From: Acidobacteriota bacterium
GTDB taxonomy: Bacteria > Acidobacteriota > Terriglobia > UBA7540
Assembly (NCBI GenBank): GCA_021827255.1
Contig: JAKAWO010000001.1
Coordinates: 1 to 53,468, forward strand
Length of the DNA stretch: 53,468 bases
Reading direction: 5' to 3'
The notes under the pieces: model-generated
The model's input: only the letters and a program-made list of their open reading frames with translations
The model's database searches: none
What the model was told of the DNA's origin: nothing
Shown here: positions 1 through 8,014 of the stretch, in pieces
Layout of the letters: each line of letters opens with the position of its first letter
Position numbering within the stretch: position 1 is the first letter of the stretch
Position numbers and translations under genes: made by a program

Positions 1-545
1 ACCGCGCGGGGGTCGGCCTACGGCGAATGAGCGCAAAGTGCTGGAAGGGATTTTGTGGATGCTGCGCCGCGGGGCTCGGTGGCAGGATTTGCCCGAGGAG
101 TTTCCGTCACCGGCGACCTGCTGGCGGCGGCTGCGGTGTGCCTTGGGGAGACCGACTTGACTCGGCTTCCCCGTCGGAAGTCCGGCTGGCGGAAGAAACG
201 CAGCCGACGATCCGCGTCGGGCGGCCCCGCCGTGGTGGACGACCGCGACAGAAGCCCGCGCGGGTGATTGCCGACAAGGGCTACGACCGCGACGCGTGGC
301 GCGAACGGTTGCGGCGGCGCGCAATCGCCTTGATTGCTCCGCACCGCTCGAACCGTTACCGGACGGCACCGCAAGATGGGCGCGTGCTGCGGCGTTACAA
401 GAAGCGCGGGATCGTCGAACGCAGCATCGCGTGGCTGGGCAACTTTCGCCGACTCGTCGCGCGCTAGGATCGCTCCCTGACCATTTACCAGGGCTTCTTT
501 CATATCGCCTGCCTCCGGTTCGTCTTGCGGAGGGGTTTGAAATGA
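1..545 (+). pseudogene. decayed IS5-family (IS427-like) transposase
   Basis: Two pieces of one transposase are read in different frames. The N-terminal piece (positions 2-160) gives RPTANERKVLEGILWMLRRG and then WQDLPEEFP, typical of the DUF4096-type N-terminus of IS5 transposases, and stops at 158-160. The C-terminal piece (about 170-545) carries ADKGYD (second acidic residue of the DDE triad) and IVERSIAWL (the catalytic Glu). The block between them, which should hold the first catalytic Asp, is missing, so there was an internal deletion with a frame change. A TAG at 465-467 stands where the family has Tyr (RYD becomes R-stop-D), and the frame then continues to a TGA at 543-545. The left end lies outside the window and no terminal inverted repeat was seen. 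The element cannot make active transposase. Confidence 0.85.
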
Positions 546-570
546 GTTCTAGGGTAAGGCTTGGCCGGGC

Positions 571-586
571 GGCGCTTCGGAGCGCC
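571..586. terminator. small hairpin between convergent genes
   Basis: GGCGCT, a TCGG loop and AGCGCC form a 6-bp stem, flanked by further complementary CCGG/CCGG bases. It lies between the transposase remnant (+) and the 3' end of the membrane protein gene (-). The T-run is poor on both sides, so its terminator function is only plausible. Confidence 0.35.
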
Positions 587-590
587 CGGT

Positions 591-1067
591 TTAATCTCCT
601 TGCGGGCTTGGAGAAATACCCGTCAGCGATGTTGTCGAGGGCGCGGGGTCCAGCCAAGAATCAACCGAACCGTGCGGCCGTTGCTGCAACGCGAGGCTTG
701 CCTCCATGATCTGGCCGCTTCGCTTGAGCTCCTCACGTAATTCGCCCAGTTGGTTCTCGATCCGGCTGACGCGTCGGTGCAGCTTGAAAAGGGCGAGCGG
801 AGTGCTGACCAGAAGTTGGAGGAAGAGCAGTGCAACCAGCACTCCCGCGCCCAGCAGCACGTCCGCCGCGTAGCCCGCGAACCGAGGGGTCGCCGAGCGA
901 AGCAGCCCGTTGACCGCGCTGAGCTTAGCTTGAGTGCTGTGGACTCGCTGCTCCAATCGCCCAACAACTTGCCGAGTAAAGTACGGCCCATGGTTCGCCA
1001 GCAGCCAAGCCGCCGCAATCATCAGCATGAGCAGCAGAACTTCCTTGCCCGGAAGCGACTTACGCAT
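591..1067 (-). CDS. small two-helix membrane protein, unknown function
   Basis: About 158 residues, not recognised as a named family. It has two clear hydrophobic segments, one right after the start (VLLLMLMIAAAWLLA) and one mid-protein (VLLGAGVLVALLFLQLLV). These are followed by a charged, heptad-like stretch (RRVSRIENQLGELREELKR) that could be a short coiled coil, and a low-complexity tail. I chose the ATG at 1067, preceded by AAAGGTGG. A GTG at 1112 in the same frame, preceded by GGAGGGG, would add 15 polar residues and cannot be excluded. It stands alone, with its 3' end facing the transposase remnant. The membrane-protein pattern appears only on this strand, which is why I prefer it to the overlapping plus-strand frame. 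Confidence 0.6.
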   Translation of the reverse strand: MRKSLPGKEVLLLMLMIAAAWLLANHGPYFTRQVVGRLEQRVHSTQAKLSAVNGLLRSATPRFAGYAADVLLGAGVLVALLFLQLLVSTPLALFKLHRRVSRIENQLGELREELKRSGQIMEASLALQQRPHGSVDSWLDPAPSTTSLTGISPSPQGD

Positions 1068-1468
1068 CACGCCACCTTTCCTCTCCGTCCCCGCTTTCAC
1101 CAAACCATGCACTTCCCCTCCAACTCCGCAAATTTGGTTAGATGCGCCCTAGCCAAGGGATAGGTTGCTGGCCCGCCGATTTTCGCTTTGGGACTCTGCT
1201 CCACTCCACCGCGCGGCAGCACAGGGAGCATCCGGACACGGGCCGCCGGCCTCCTAAAAATTTCTTATCGTGCGCGTTCATAACTTTTGTGCAACTGCCG
1301 AACCTTGCCGGGCATCCAACGGAGTGTTTGAGTGAGGATTAGCCTTGGGCTCCATGCGGCTCATCGCGACCGCTTAAGCTTGCCCTGTGGAGCGCGCTGG
1401 GAAGCGCCGCTGAGCTTCGCTGCTCCGAAGCGCTGAAGGCGCCAAAATCTGTTCGATGAGGAGGAAAC
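1068..1468. other. intergenic region between divergent genes
   Basis: About 400 bases with no convincing gene, upstream of both the small membrane protein (-) and the receiver-like gene (+). The AT-rich patch around 1255-1290 is the likeliest place for promoters, but I could not assign a clear -35/-10 pair. A strong Shine-Dalgarno (GAGGAGG) sits just before 1469. Confidence 0.4.
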
Positions 1469-1882
1469 ATGTCTGCCAAAGCCATGCTCGCCGTGCGTGA
1501 TCCCGCCTGCGCCGAGCGCCTTTCTCGCATCCTATCGAGCTCTGGGGTTGAAACCCGATCGTGCTCGACGGTCAGCGAGGCCATTCGGGCTCTTGCGACT
1601 GACCCTTTGGACATCGTTTTCTGTCAGGGGCGCCTGCCCGACGGCACCTTCCGGGAGGTGTTGCGATTTGCTGATTCACACGGCGGGGTTCCTTTGGTTG
1701 TTTGCACGGACTTCTACGACAAGAAGGGCTACCTCGAGAGCATGTCGCTCGGGGCTTTCGATTATATCGCTTATCCGTTCTCGAGCGGCGATGTGGGATG
1801 GATCGTCTCGAACGCGCTGCGCAAAGCCTCCCACGTTCCTCGGCGTGAGGCGCTTCGCCATCATCAGCCCACCGCTCTTTAA
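1469..1882 (+). CDS. receiver-like domain protein lacking the phospho-Asp
   Basis: 137 residues that follow the CheY-like receiver pattern over their whole length. There is no output domain, so it would be a stand-alone receiver. In the beta-3 strand, where active receivers read D-x-x-x-P-D-G with an Asp after the hydrophobic strand, this one reads DIVFCQGRLPDG, so the phospho-acceptor position is Gln. Later landmarks remain: VPLVVCTDF at the beta-4 Thr/Ser position and GAFDYIAYPF, where the conserved Lys-Pro has become Tyr-Pro. With phospho-acceptor and Lys both replaced it is probably a pseudo-receiver working by protein-protein contact, if functional. Start chosen at the ATG after GAGGAGGAAAC. 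No kinase gene is nearby. Confidence 0.75.
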   Translation: MSAKAMLAVRDPACAERLSRILSSSGVETRSCSTVSEAIRALATDPLDIVFCQGRLPDGTFREVLRFADSHGGVPLVVCTDFYDKKGYLESMSLGAFDYIAYPFSSGDVGWIVSNALRKASHVPRREALRHHQPTAL

Positions 1883-2011
1883 AAACATCTCCCACCCCCG
1901 CGGGGGGCGCTTGGGGCGCCGTACCGTCTTAAAGATGTCAGGCGGCTCGCAAACTCAAAGGCGCGCTGCTCTTCTTGAGGGGAGCTGCCGGCAAAGCGCG
2001 CCGCAAGGCCG

Positions 2012-4594
2012 CTAGCGCACGGTGAAATTCTCCTGAAGAGGCACGTGCTCATCCGAATCGCCGACGTACACGACAAATCTCCCTGGATCCACCTTCCAGC
2101 CTTCCGACTTCACGTCCCAATAAGCCAGCGAACGGCGATTCAACGTAACTGACACGTGCTTGGTCTGACCCACCTGGAGGAAGACGCGCTCAAAGCCCTT
2201 CAGCTCTTTCACCGGGCGCGGGACGGTTGCGGACGGATCGCCGACGTAAACCTGCGCCACTTCCGCGCCCGCCCTCTCTCCAGTGTTCTTAACGTCAAAG
2301 CTGACGGTGATGGGGCCGTTGGGCGAAGCCACTTGGGGTGTCACGCTGAGGTGGCCAAAGCTGAACGTGGTGTAGGAAAGGCCGTAGCCAAACGGAAACA
2401 GCGGCGCTGGCTGCCCATTCCTGCCGTAGGCGCGATAACCCAGAAAGATTCCCTCTCGGTATCGGACATTAACCGTTCCAGGTTCCTCGTAATAGTTCTT
2501 GTAGGCGGGATCGTCTTGCACCCGCTTCCACCAGGTCATGGGCAGTTTGCCGGAGGGATCGACACGGCCGAACAGGACTCGCGCCAACGCGCGCCCCGCT
2601 TCGGACCCTCCGTACCACGTCTCCAGGAAAGCCGGCACCCGGTCGACCCACGAACTGGTGTCCACGCTGCCGCCGGAGGTCAACAAAACGATGGTGTGAG
2701 GATTCGCGGCGGCGACCGCGCGGATCAAGTCAGTCTGGCCGGGCGGGAGCTTGAACGTCCGGTCGTGCCCTTCCCCTTCCGTGCGCGGATCGTACCCGAC
2801 GGAAACGATGGCTACGTCCGCCATGGCGGCCAGTTTCCGGACGTTCGGCTCCAGCATCCCGTTGGCTGGAATCACGCCGAAACTGGCCCGGATTCGGTTG
2901 GTCTGGGGCAGATAATCCAGCCGCACCGCCGCGGGCTGGCGGGCGGGCAGATCCACCACGGTGGATTCCGGATCCTGAGCCTGGCCGGGTCCCGCCTCGA
3001 GCACGTCTTGGTTATTCACAAAGAGGTGGAAAGAATCCAGCCCCGCTGCGGCAACGATAAAACGCTGCCGGCCGGAAACTTTCGGGGTGTAGTAGCCTAT
3101 CCATCGAACCGCCAACTTCTTACGCGAAGGCGGCGCGAACACGAATCGGTCCCAGTGGTTCAGGTTGGCCACAACGCTCACCCGATCCGGCTTGCCCGTG
3201 AAGGAGCCGCTGTCAAATTCTTCTTGTGTCAAACCGGGACGCTGGCCCTGCTTATCCGTGGTGAAGCTGCTCTGGACCCGCCGAAAGAAGAACCGATGTC
3301 CGCTCGGTCCGAAGACGTCGTCCAAACTCTTCAAGCCGCTGTTCCAATACACTTTGACGCTTGGGCCCAGCCATTGCGCCAGACCTTGCAAATCGCTGAC
3401 TGGCGCGATGGCGGTGACGTGAGCGCTGCCCCCGGCCGAGGCCACCGCCGGATAGGCATCCGGCCCAATCAACGCGATCGAGTGGATTTTCTGCCGGTTG
3501 AGCGGCAGCAAAGGGCCTTGATTTTTCAGCAGGACCATGCTCTCTCCGGCCGATTGGAGCGCCACCGCCAGGGAATGCAGGTTGTAGAGCGGAAGATGAA
3601 GGTCCGTCTGGTCGTGGTTGATGAATCCAAACTCCACCGCCACGCGCAAGATGCGCCGCACCTTATCGTCAAGGGTCTTCTTGGAAATTTGACCCGACTG
3701 GATCGCCGGCAAAAGTGTCGCCGCATTCATGTAGCGAGGAGACGGCATCTCCAAGTCCAGGCCGGCCTTGGCATCCGCGATGCCGTCGTGCGCGGCGCCC
3801 CAGTCCGACATCAGGATGCCGCTAAAACCCCACTCTTTCTTCAGCACGTCGGTATCGAGAAATGTGTTCGCGGTGCAGTATTTGCCGTTCACCCGGTTGT
3901 AAGCGTCCATGACGGCGCCCACGCGCGCCTGCTTGACCGCCGCTTCAAAAACCGGCAGATAGATTTCGCGCAAGGCGCGCTGGCCGACAATCGCATTTTC
4001 ATGCATGCGGTCGTACTCCGCGTCATTCACCGCGTAGTGCTTGATGGTGGCGACCACGTCCTCGCTCTGGACGCCTTTGATGTACCCGACGGCAATCTGC
4101 GAAGCGAGATACGGGTCTTCGCCGAAATACTCAAAGTTGCGGCCGTTCATCGGCGCTCGGTACATATCCACGCCAGGTCCGAGCAGGATATTGACGCCTC
4201 GCGCCCGCGCGTCTTGCCCCAGCGCCACGCCTACTTTATGCGCCAGCGCCGGGTCCCACGACGCCGCGAGACCGATCCCGCCCGCATAGGCGATACTCGG
4301 ACCCCACACGCGAACGCCCACCGGCCCGTCGGACATCTTCAGGCGTGGCAAACCAATCTGCGGCATGGCGTGCGTGAACATGCTGTCCACGCCGCCGATG
4401 AGCTTGATCTTCTGATTGAGCGTCAGCTTGGCCAGCATCGCATTCACTTGCTGGTTGACCTCAGCGGGCGTGAGCTTGGAGGGATACCCGAATCCTCCGC
4501 CTGACGCCGGCAGAGCGGCCAATATCGTTGTGGCGATCACTGCAAAAACACTTAGATACGCAAGGCCGTGGCCTCTTTGAACCTTTTTCCCCAT
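2012..4594 (-). CDS. secreted GH3 beta-glucosidase with PA14 insert
   Basis: 860 residues. A signal peptide (1-32, hydrophobic AYLSVFAVIATTILAALPASG) sends it to the periplasm or outside. The GH3 N-terminal barrel follows (about 40-330) with KHYAVN at 185-190 and the nucleophile Asp264 in GILMSDWGA. The GH3 C-terminal sandwich (about 350-720) is interrupted by a PA14-like domain (about 435-580). The motif PRTEGEGHDR probably holds the acid/base Glu. A fibronectin III-like domain closes the protein (about 780-850). PA14 inserts in GH3 enzymes usually shape the substrate pocket. The family removes terminal beta-linked sugars from oligosaccharides, and the exact sugar cannot be read here. Start is the ATG after GGGAGGCAGAC. 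It forms no obvious operon with the aldo/keto reductase upstream. Confidence 0.92.
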   Translation of the reverse strand: MGKKVQRGHGLAYLSVFAVIATTILAALPASGGGFGYPSKLTPAEVNQQVNAMLAKLTLNQKIKLIGGVDSMFTHAMPQIGLPRLKMSDGPVGVRVWGPSIAYAGGIGLAASWDPALAHKVGVALGQDARARGVNILLGPGVDMYRAPMNGRNFEYFGEDPYLASQIAVGYIKGVQSEDVVATIKHYAVNDAEYDRMHENAIVGQRALREIYLPVFEAAVKQARVGAVMDAYNRVNGKYCTANTFLDTDVLKKEWGFSGILMSDWGAAHDGIADAKAGLDLEMPSPRYMNAATLLPAIQSGQISKKTLDDKVRRILRVAVEFGFINHDQTDLHLPLYNLHSLAVALQSAGESMVLLKNQGPLLPLNRQKIHSIALIGPDAYPAVASAGGSAHVTAIAPVSDLQGLAQWLGPSVKVYWNSGLKSLDDVFGPSGHRFFFRRVQSSFTTDKQGQRPGLTQEEFDSGSFTGKPDRVSVVANLNHWDRFVFAPPSRKKLAVRWIGYYTPKVSGRQRFIVAAAGLDSFHLFVNNQDVLEAGPGQAQDPESTVVDLPARQPAAVRLDYLPQTNRIRASFGVIPANGMLEPNVRKLAAMADVAIVSVGYDPRTEGEGHDRTFKLPPGQTDLIRAVAAANPHTIVLLTSGGSVDTSSWVDRVPAFLETWYGGSEAGRALARVLFGRVDPSGKLPMTWWKRVQDDPAYKNYYEEPGTVNVRYREGIFLGYRAYGRNGQPAPLFPFGYGLSYTTFSFGHLSVTPQVASPNGPITVSFDVKNTGERAGAEVAQVYVGDPSATVPRPVKELKGFERVFLQVGQTKHVSVTLNRRSLAYWDVKSEGWKVDPGRFVVYVGDSDEHVPLQENFTVR

Positions 4595-4617
4595 GTCTGC
4601 CTCCCAACGAACCGCGC

Positions 4618-4646
4618 ATTATACATCCATTGGTCACCGAGGAAAG
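4618..4646 (-). promoter_or_regulatory. probable promoter of the GH3 gene
   Basis: On the minus strand a perfect TATAAT (4618-4623) is preceded, 17 bases upstream, by CTTTCC as a weak -35. Transcription would start about 17 bases before the GH3 start codon, leaving just room for the ribosome binding site. Confidence 0.5.
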
Positions 4647-4793
4647 TGATGAAGGTTGCTGCGTCAGCCCCTCGCTGGCCATTATCAGTCCCTATGGGCA
4701 GCGAATCCCGAACCACGACGAACAAGCCCTGGGCCAGCGTGCACACTCAATCCCCTCCCTTGCAGGCCCAATCGCGGAGAGCCGCCCAAGGCG

Positions 4794-5765
4794 TCATTGC
4801 GACCAATCGGTCGGGGTACGATCCCAGCGGTGCCGGTGGAGCTCGGCCAGAAGTGAAGCGGGCAGTGGGCCCGCGTGGCTGGCCGCCACGTTCATTTCTA
4901 CATGGCGAGCCTTCCGCATCCCCGGGATGATCGTGCTGACGGCGGGATGGCCCAAGATGAACCGCAGGGCCATCTCTGGCAAAGTTAGGCCGGCAGGTAC
5001 AACCGGTTTCAGGCGCTCCACGCGCTCGACAGTGGCTTTGAGGTTTCCCGGCACAAAGTACGTAGCGCGCCAGTCGCCCTCCGGCCATCGGGACTGGAGC
5101 GTGAGGTGACCCGTCAGGCTGCCCTCATCGAAAGGAACGCGGGCAATCACGGCCACGTCGCGCTCTCGACAGGTAGGGAATAACTCGTCTTCCGCGGTCT
5201 GGTCGAAAATGTTGTAGATCACTTGCACCGCGTCCACCAGGCCCGAGCGAACCGTTTCGACTCCGTTCCACGACTCCCAGCGGTTTACACTGATGCCGAT
5301 GGCGCGGACCAGCCCCCGCCGACGCAGGCCGTCGAGCGTCCGGCACCAGCGGTCATCCTTCAGCCACTGGTCTTCCCAAACGTGAAGCTGCATCAGGTCA
5401 AAGCTGTCGAGCCCAGCGTTTTTCAAGCTGCTCTCAACGTATTTTTCAATGTGGTCCGGCGGAAAGCAGTCGTCGAGCGTGTACTCGCGGCGGCTGGGCC
5501 ATCGCAGATTTTTGGGTGGAACCTTGGTGGCCGTATAAAGCCGTTTGGATGGGTTAGCGCGGACCAGCGCGCCCAGCATTTTTTCACTTTTTCCGTCGCC
5601 GTATGCCCAGGCGGTATCAAAGAAATTACAGCCCAAGTCAACGGCGCGCTGAAGCGCTTCCATGGATTCTTGGTCGTTCGAGTCCTTCCAGCCGGCCATG
5701 CCCCACATCCCGTAGCCCACCTCACTCACCTGCCAGGCTGTCCGACCAAATCTCCGATACTTCAT
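4794..5765 (-). CDS. aldo/keto reductase
   Basis: 323 residues, the usual size for a cytoplasmic NAD(P)H-dependent (beta/alpha)8 aldo/keto reductase. The catalytic tetrad is readable: Asp50 and Tyr55 in DTAWAYGDG, Lys81 in YTATKV, His128 in LMQLHVWED. The N-terminus MKYRRFGRTAWQVSEVGYG and the GISVNRWE segment resemble the YhdN/general-stress AKR group. Start is the ATG at 5765 preceded by GGGGAGG; a TTG 18 bases upstream lies inside that ribosome binding site and is rejected. The GH3 gene follows on the same strand after about 200 bases, with its own promoter. The substrate cannot be inferred. Confidence 0.9.
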   Translation of the reverse strand: MKYRRFGRTAWQVSEVGYGMWGMAGWKDSNDQESMEALQRAVDLGCNFFDTAWAYGDGKSEKMLGALVRANPSKRLYTATKVPPKNLRWPSRREYTLDDCFPPDHIEKYVESSLKNAGLDSFDLMQLHVWEDQWLKDDRWCRTLDGLRRRGLVRAIGISVNRWESWNGVETVRSGLVDAVQVIYNIFDQTAEDELFPTCRERDVAVIARVPFDEGSLTGHLTLQSRWPEGDWRATYFVPGNLKATVERVERLKPVVPAGLTLPEMALRFILGHPAVSTIIPGMRKARHVEMNVAASHAGPLPASLLAELHRHRWDRTPTDWSQ

Positions 5766-6037
5766 TCCTGCCAACCTCCCCAAAACGTGTCGGTGCCCTA
5801 ACGCTCGACGCTCATCGTCGGGCGTGTCCGAAATGTTTCCCGAGCGTCACCGCAAAGGCTCCTCGACGACCAGCCAGCGAAGCCGTTATGGTAATGCTCA
5901 GGCCGTACGATTGCAACCGAGGGCGGCGAACCTTTCGGGCGGCACGGGATCACCTCCCCTCTTCCAATTTATCCTTCATTCCTCAACAATGGGGCGTCCA
6001 TCGGGCCGGGCCCGACCCGGTCCGGACAGAGCCACCG

Positions 6038-7600
6038 ATGCGCCTTCGCACCGCCGCGCTAGCGCTCCCGGGAACGTTTGCCGCGCTGCTCCTGTTGCAC
6101 GCGCCGCTGTTGCGGCTTCCCTACTTCTGGGACGAAGCCGGATACTACGTTCCGGCGGCCTTCGATTTCTACCGTCAAGGCTTGCTCATTCCCGTCAGCA
6201 CGCTTCCTAACGGCCACTCGCCGCTCATCTTCGTCTATCTTGGGCTCGCATGGCGCTGGTTCGGGTTTTCCCCGCTTGTCACGCGCTCCGCGATGGTTCT
6301 TATGGCGGCAGGAACGCTGCTGACTCTCTTTGCGCTGGGGCAGCGCGTCGCTCGCCGCGAGGTTGTGGTCTGGGCTTCTTTACTGCTGGCTCTTTCGCCG
6401 CTCTTTTTCGCGCAGAGCTCCCTCGCTCAACTGGATCTTCCCGCAGCCCTCTTCACCACCCTCGCCGTCCTTGAGCTCCTTGAGAGGCGGTGGGGCGGTT
6501 TTGCCCTGGCGGCCTCACTGGCCGTGATGACCAAGGAAACGGCAGTGATCCTGCTGGTCGCCGCGGGGCTCTTCGCCTGGCGTGAGCGCAAGGATCTCAA
6601 GGGGCAGGATTGGCTGTGGCTGATCACTCCGATGGCGCCGCTCCTTATCTGGGCGGCCTACTACCATTATCATACCGGTTTTTGGACAGGGAACGGCCAG
6701 TATCTCACCTACAACCTCTACTCCACGCTCAAGCCCTTCCACATTCTCGCCAGTCTGTTGCGCCGGCTCTATGAGGTTTTCATCGGCGCCTTCGATTGGC
6801 TGCTCTGGCTTGGCGCCGGGGCGGGAATCGTGTGGCAACGCCGGCGCGCCGGAAGCTCGGCGACGGCACCCTCGCGGGCGCCGGGGGCGGCGCCTTCGGA
6901 AGTAAGGCTAGTCAGTTCGCCGTTGGCGCATGACCGAGGGGGCCGTGAGCAAGACTTCTTCTTTTTGGCGACTGCTTTCACCGCCGTTTCTGTGCTTTTC
7001 CACAGCGCGGTCGGGGGCGCGGTTTTGCCGCGATATCTTCTCCCGGCTTTCCCCCTCGTATATCTTGCCGCCGCGATGCTGCTCGACCGGCTGCCGCGGG
7101 TTGCCGCGCGCAGCCTCATGGCCGTCGTCGCTGGCTTGTTTGTCGCCGCATGGTTCATCAATCCACCCTATCCTTTCCCCTACGAGGACAATCTCGCCTA
7201 CTCGAATTTCGTCCACCTGCACCAGAAGGCCGCCTGTTTCCTGGCCCATGAGCCTGGCCGACCGCGCATTCTGACCGCTTGGCCGGCCACCGATGAACTC
7301 ACGCGGCCTTTCCTCGGTTACGTCGCGAGGCCCCTGCACGTGGTTCGGCTGAACGGGTTTTCGCCTCGTGACTTCCAGCACGTTTCTGCGGATTCGTTCG
7401 ACATCCTCTACCTTTACTCGCGCCAGTGGAATCCCCAGGGCAACTGGCTGGCGCATGCGCCACTGCTTCGCGATGCCGTCGAGCGTTTCTTTGAGTATGT
7501 GCCATCTGTCCCCAGGCGAGAACTCGTCACCGCGTATCATCTCAGGCCTCTCGCCGTGTTTCATGACGGCGGACAATGGGTGGAGCTTTACTCGAAATGA
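6038..7600 (+). CDS. PMT/ArnT-like membrane glycosyltransferase
   Basis: 520 residues with roughly ten or more hydrophobic helices. Right after the first helix it has YFWDEAGYYVPA (Asp32-Glu33), the acidic pair of the first periplasmic loop that is catalytic in the ArnT/PMT (GT39/GT83) superfamily. These enzymes move a sugar from a polyprenyl-phosphate carrier onto lipid A, protein or glycan on the outer face of the inner membrane. The C-terminal third is a soluble domain. A Lys/Arg- and Ala/Pro-rich loop (about 270-305) separates two membrane blocks. The start is the ATG at 6038. The ribosome binding site is weak (GGACAG) and a GC-rich palindrome at about 6003-6024 could mask it. Donor and acceptor are unknown. 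Confidence 0.8.
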   Translation: MRLRTAALALPGTFAALLLLHAPLLRLPYFWDEAGYYVPAAFDFYRQGLLIPVSTLPNGHSPLIFVYLGLAWRWFGFSPLVTRSAMVLMAAGTLLTLFALGQRVARREVVVWASLLLALSPLFFAQSSLAQLDLPAALFTTLAVLELLERRWGGFALAASLAVMTKETAVILLVAAGLFAWRERKDLKGQDWLWLITPMAPLLIWAAYYHYHTGFWTGNGQYLTYNLYSTLKPFHILASLLRRLYEVFIGAFDWLLWLGAGAGIVWQRRRAGSSATAPSRAPGAAPSEVRLVSSPLAHDRGGREQDFFFLATAFTAVSVLFHSAVGGAVLPRYLLPAFPLVYLAAAMLLDRLPRVAARSLMAVVAGLFVAAWFINPPYPFPYEDNLAYSNFVHLHQKAACFLAHEPGRPRILTAWPATDELTRPFLGYVARPLHVVRLNGFSPRDFQHVSADSFDILYLYSRQWNPQGNWLAHAPLLRDAVERFFEYVPSVPRRELVTAYHLRPLAVFHDGGQWVELYSK

Positions 7601-7655
7601 CGCGATCTCCGGGAGCCTTCGGCGGGCTCTCCGCCGCGCGGCGCAGGATTCGTGC

Positions 7656-7685
7656 TTGACAGACAGCCTGCCACAAGGCTAGGTT
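7656..7685 (+). promoter_or_regulatory. candidate promoter of the export operon
   Basis: A perfect TTGACA (7656-7661) is followed after 18 bases by TAGGTT (7680-7685), a passable -10. The next gene downstream on this strand is the TolC-like gene. Confidence 0.4.
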
Positions 7686-7686
7686 T

Positions 7687-7704
7687 TAACTATCTGGTTA
7701 GTTA
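7687..7704. promoter_or_regulatory. 18-bp inverted repeat, candidate operator
   Basis: TAACTA, six bases, TAGTTA. The half-sites are exact reverse complements and lie just after the candidate -10, where a bound repressor would block initiation. No regulator gene sits next to the operon, so any regulator would act from elsewhere. Confidence 0.4.
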
Positions 7705-8014
7705 GTAGGGCGGATTTGCAAGGAGGAACGACCTCTCGGCCGGATGGACGCCCGACACGAGCCTGGGGCGCTGTCGGCCGTAATCGAGTCGTTGCCAGTC
7801 CTCCCTAGGGGTGCTACTCTGAGATGAATCCTGCGTCATGACGGGCGCCCGAAGGCTGTTACAGGGAGCAGAATCCGTGCCGGTGCTCCCAGGCCGATAT
7901 TCCCACCCGGCACTCGTTGGATTGACCTTTCTTGAAACCGGGCGTCCAACCATTTCGTAGATATCTGTAACACGCGAGAAGAAAGATTTAGGGATGGAGG
8001 AAGAAAACCTGGCA

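Larger units (their letters stand above)
7601..7993. other. intergenic region upstream of the TolC-ABC export operon
   Basis: About 390 bases with no convincing gene. It holds a candidate promoter and an inverted repeat (listed separately), then about 280 bases of possible leader before the outer-membrane gene. I recognised no known riboswitch in that leader. Confidence 0.5.

Noticed and set aside
1905..1920. GGCGC-TTGGG-GCGCC hairpin between convergent receiver and GH3 genes
   Set aside because: Five-bp stem and no T-run on either strand; too weak to call a terminator.
2156..4504. 782-residue open frame on the plus strand opposite the GH3 gene
   Set aside because: It is the mirror of a real GC-rich gene; the GH3 strand has a signal peptide, catalytic motifs and a ribosome binding site, and this frame has none.
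6003..6024. GC-rich palindrome before the glycosyltransferase start
   Set aside because: Could mask the ribosome binding site, but nothing else supports a regulatory role.
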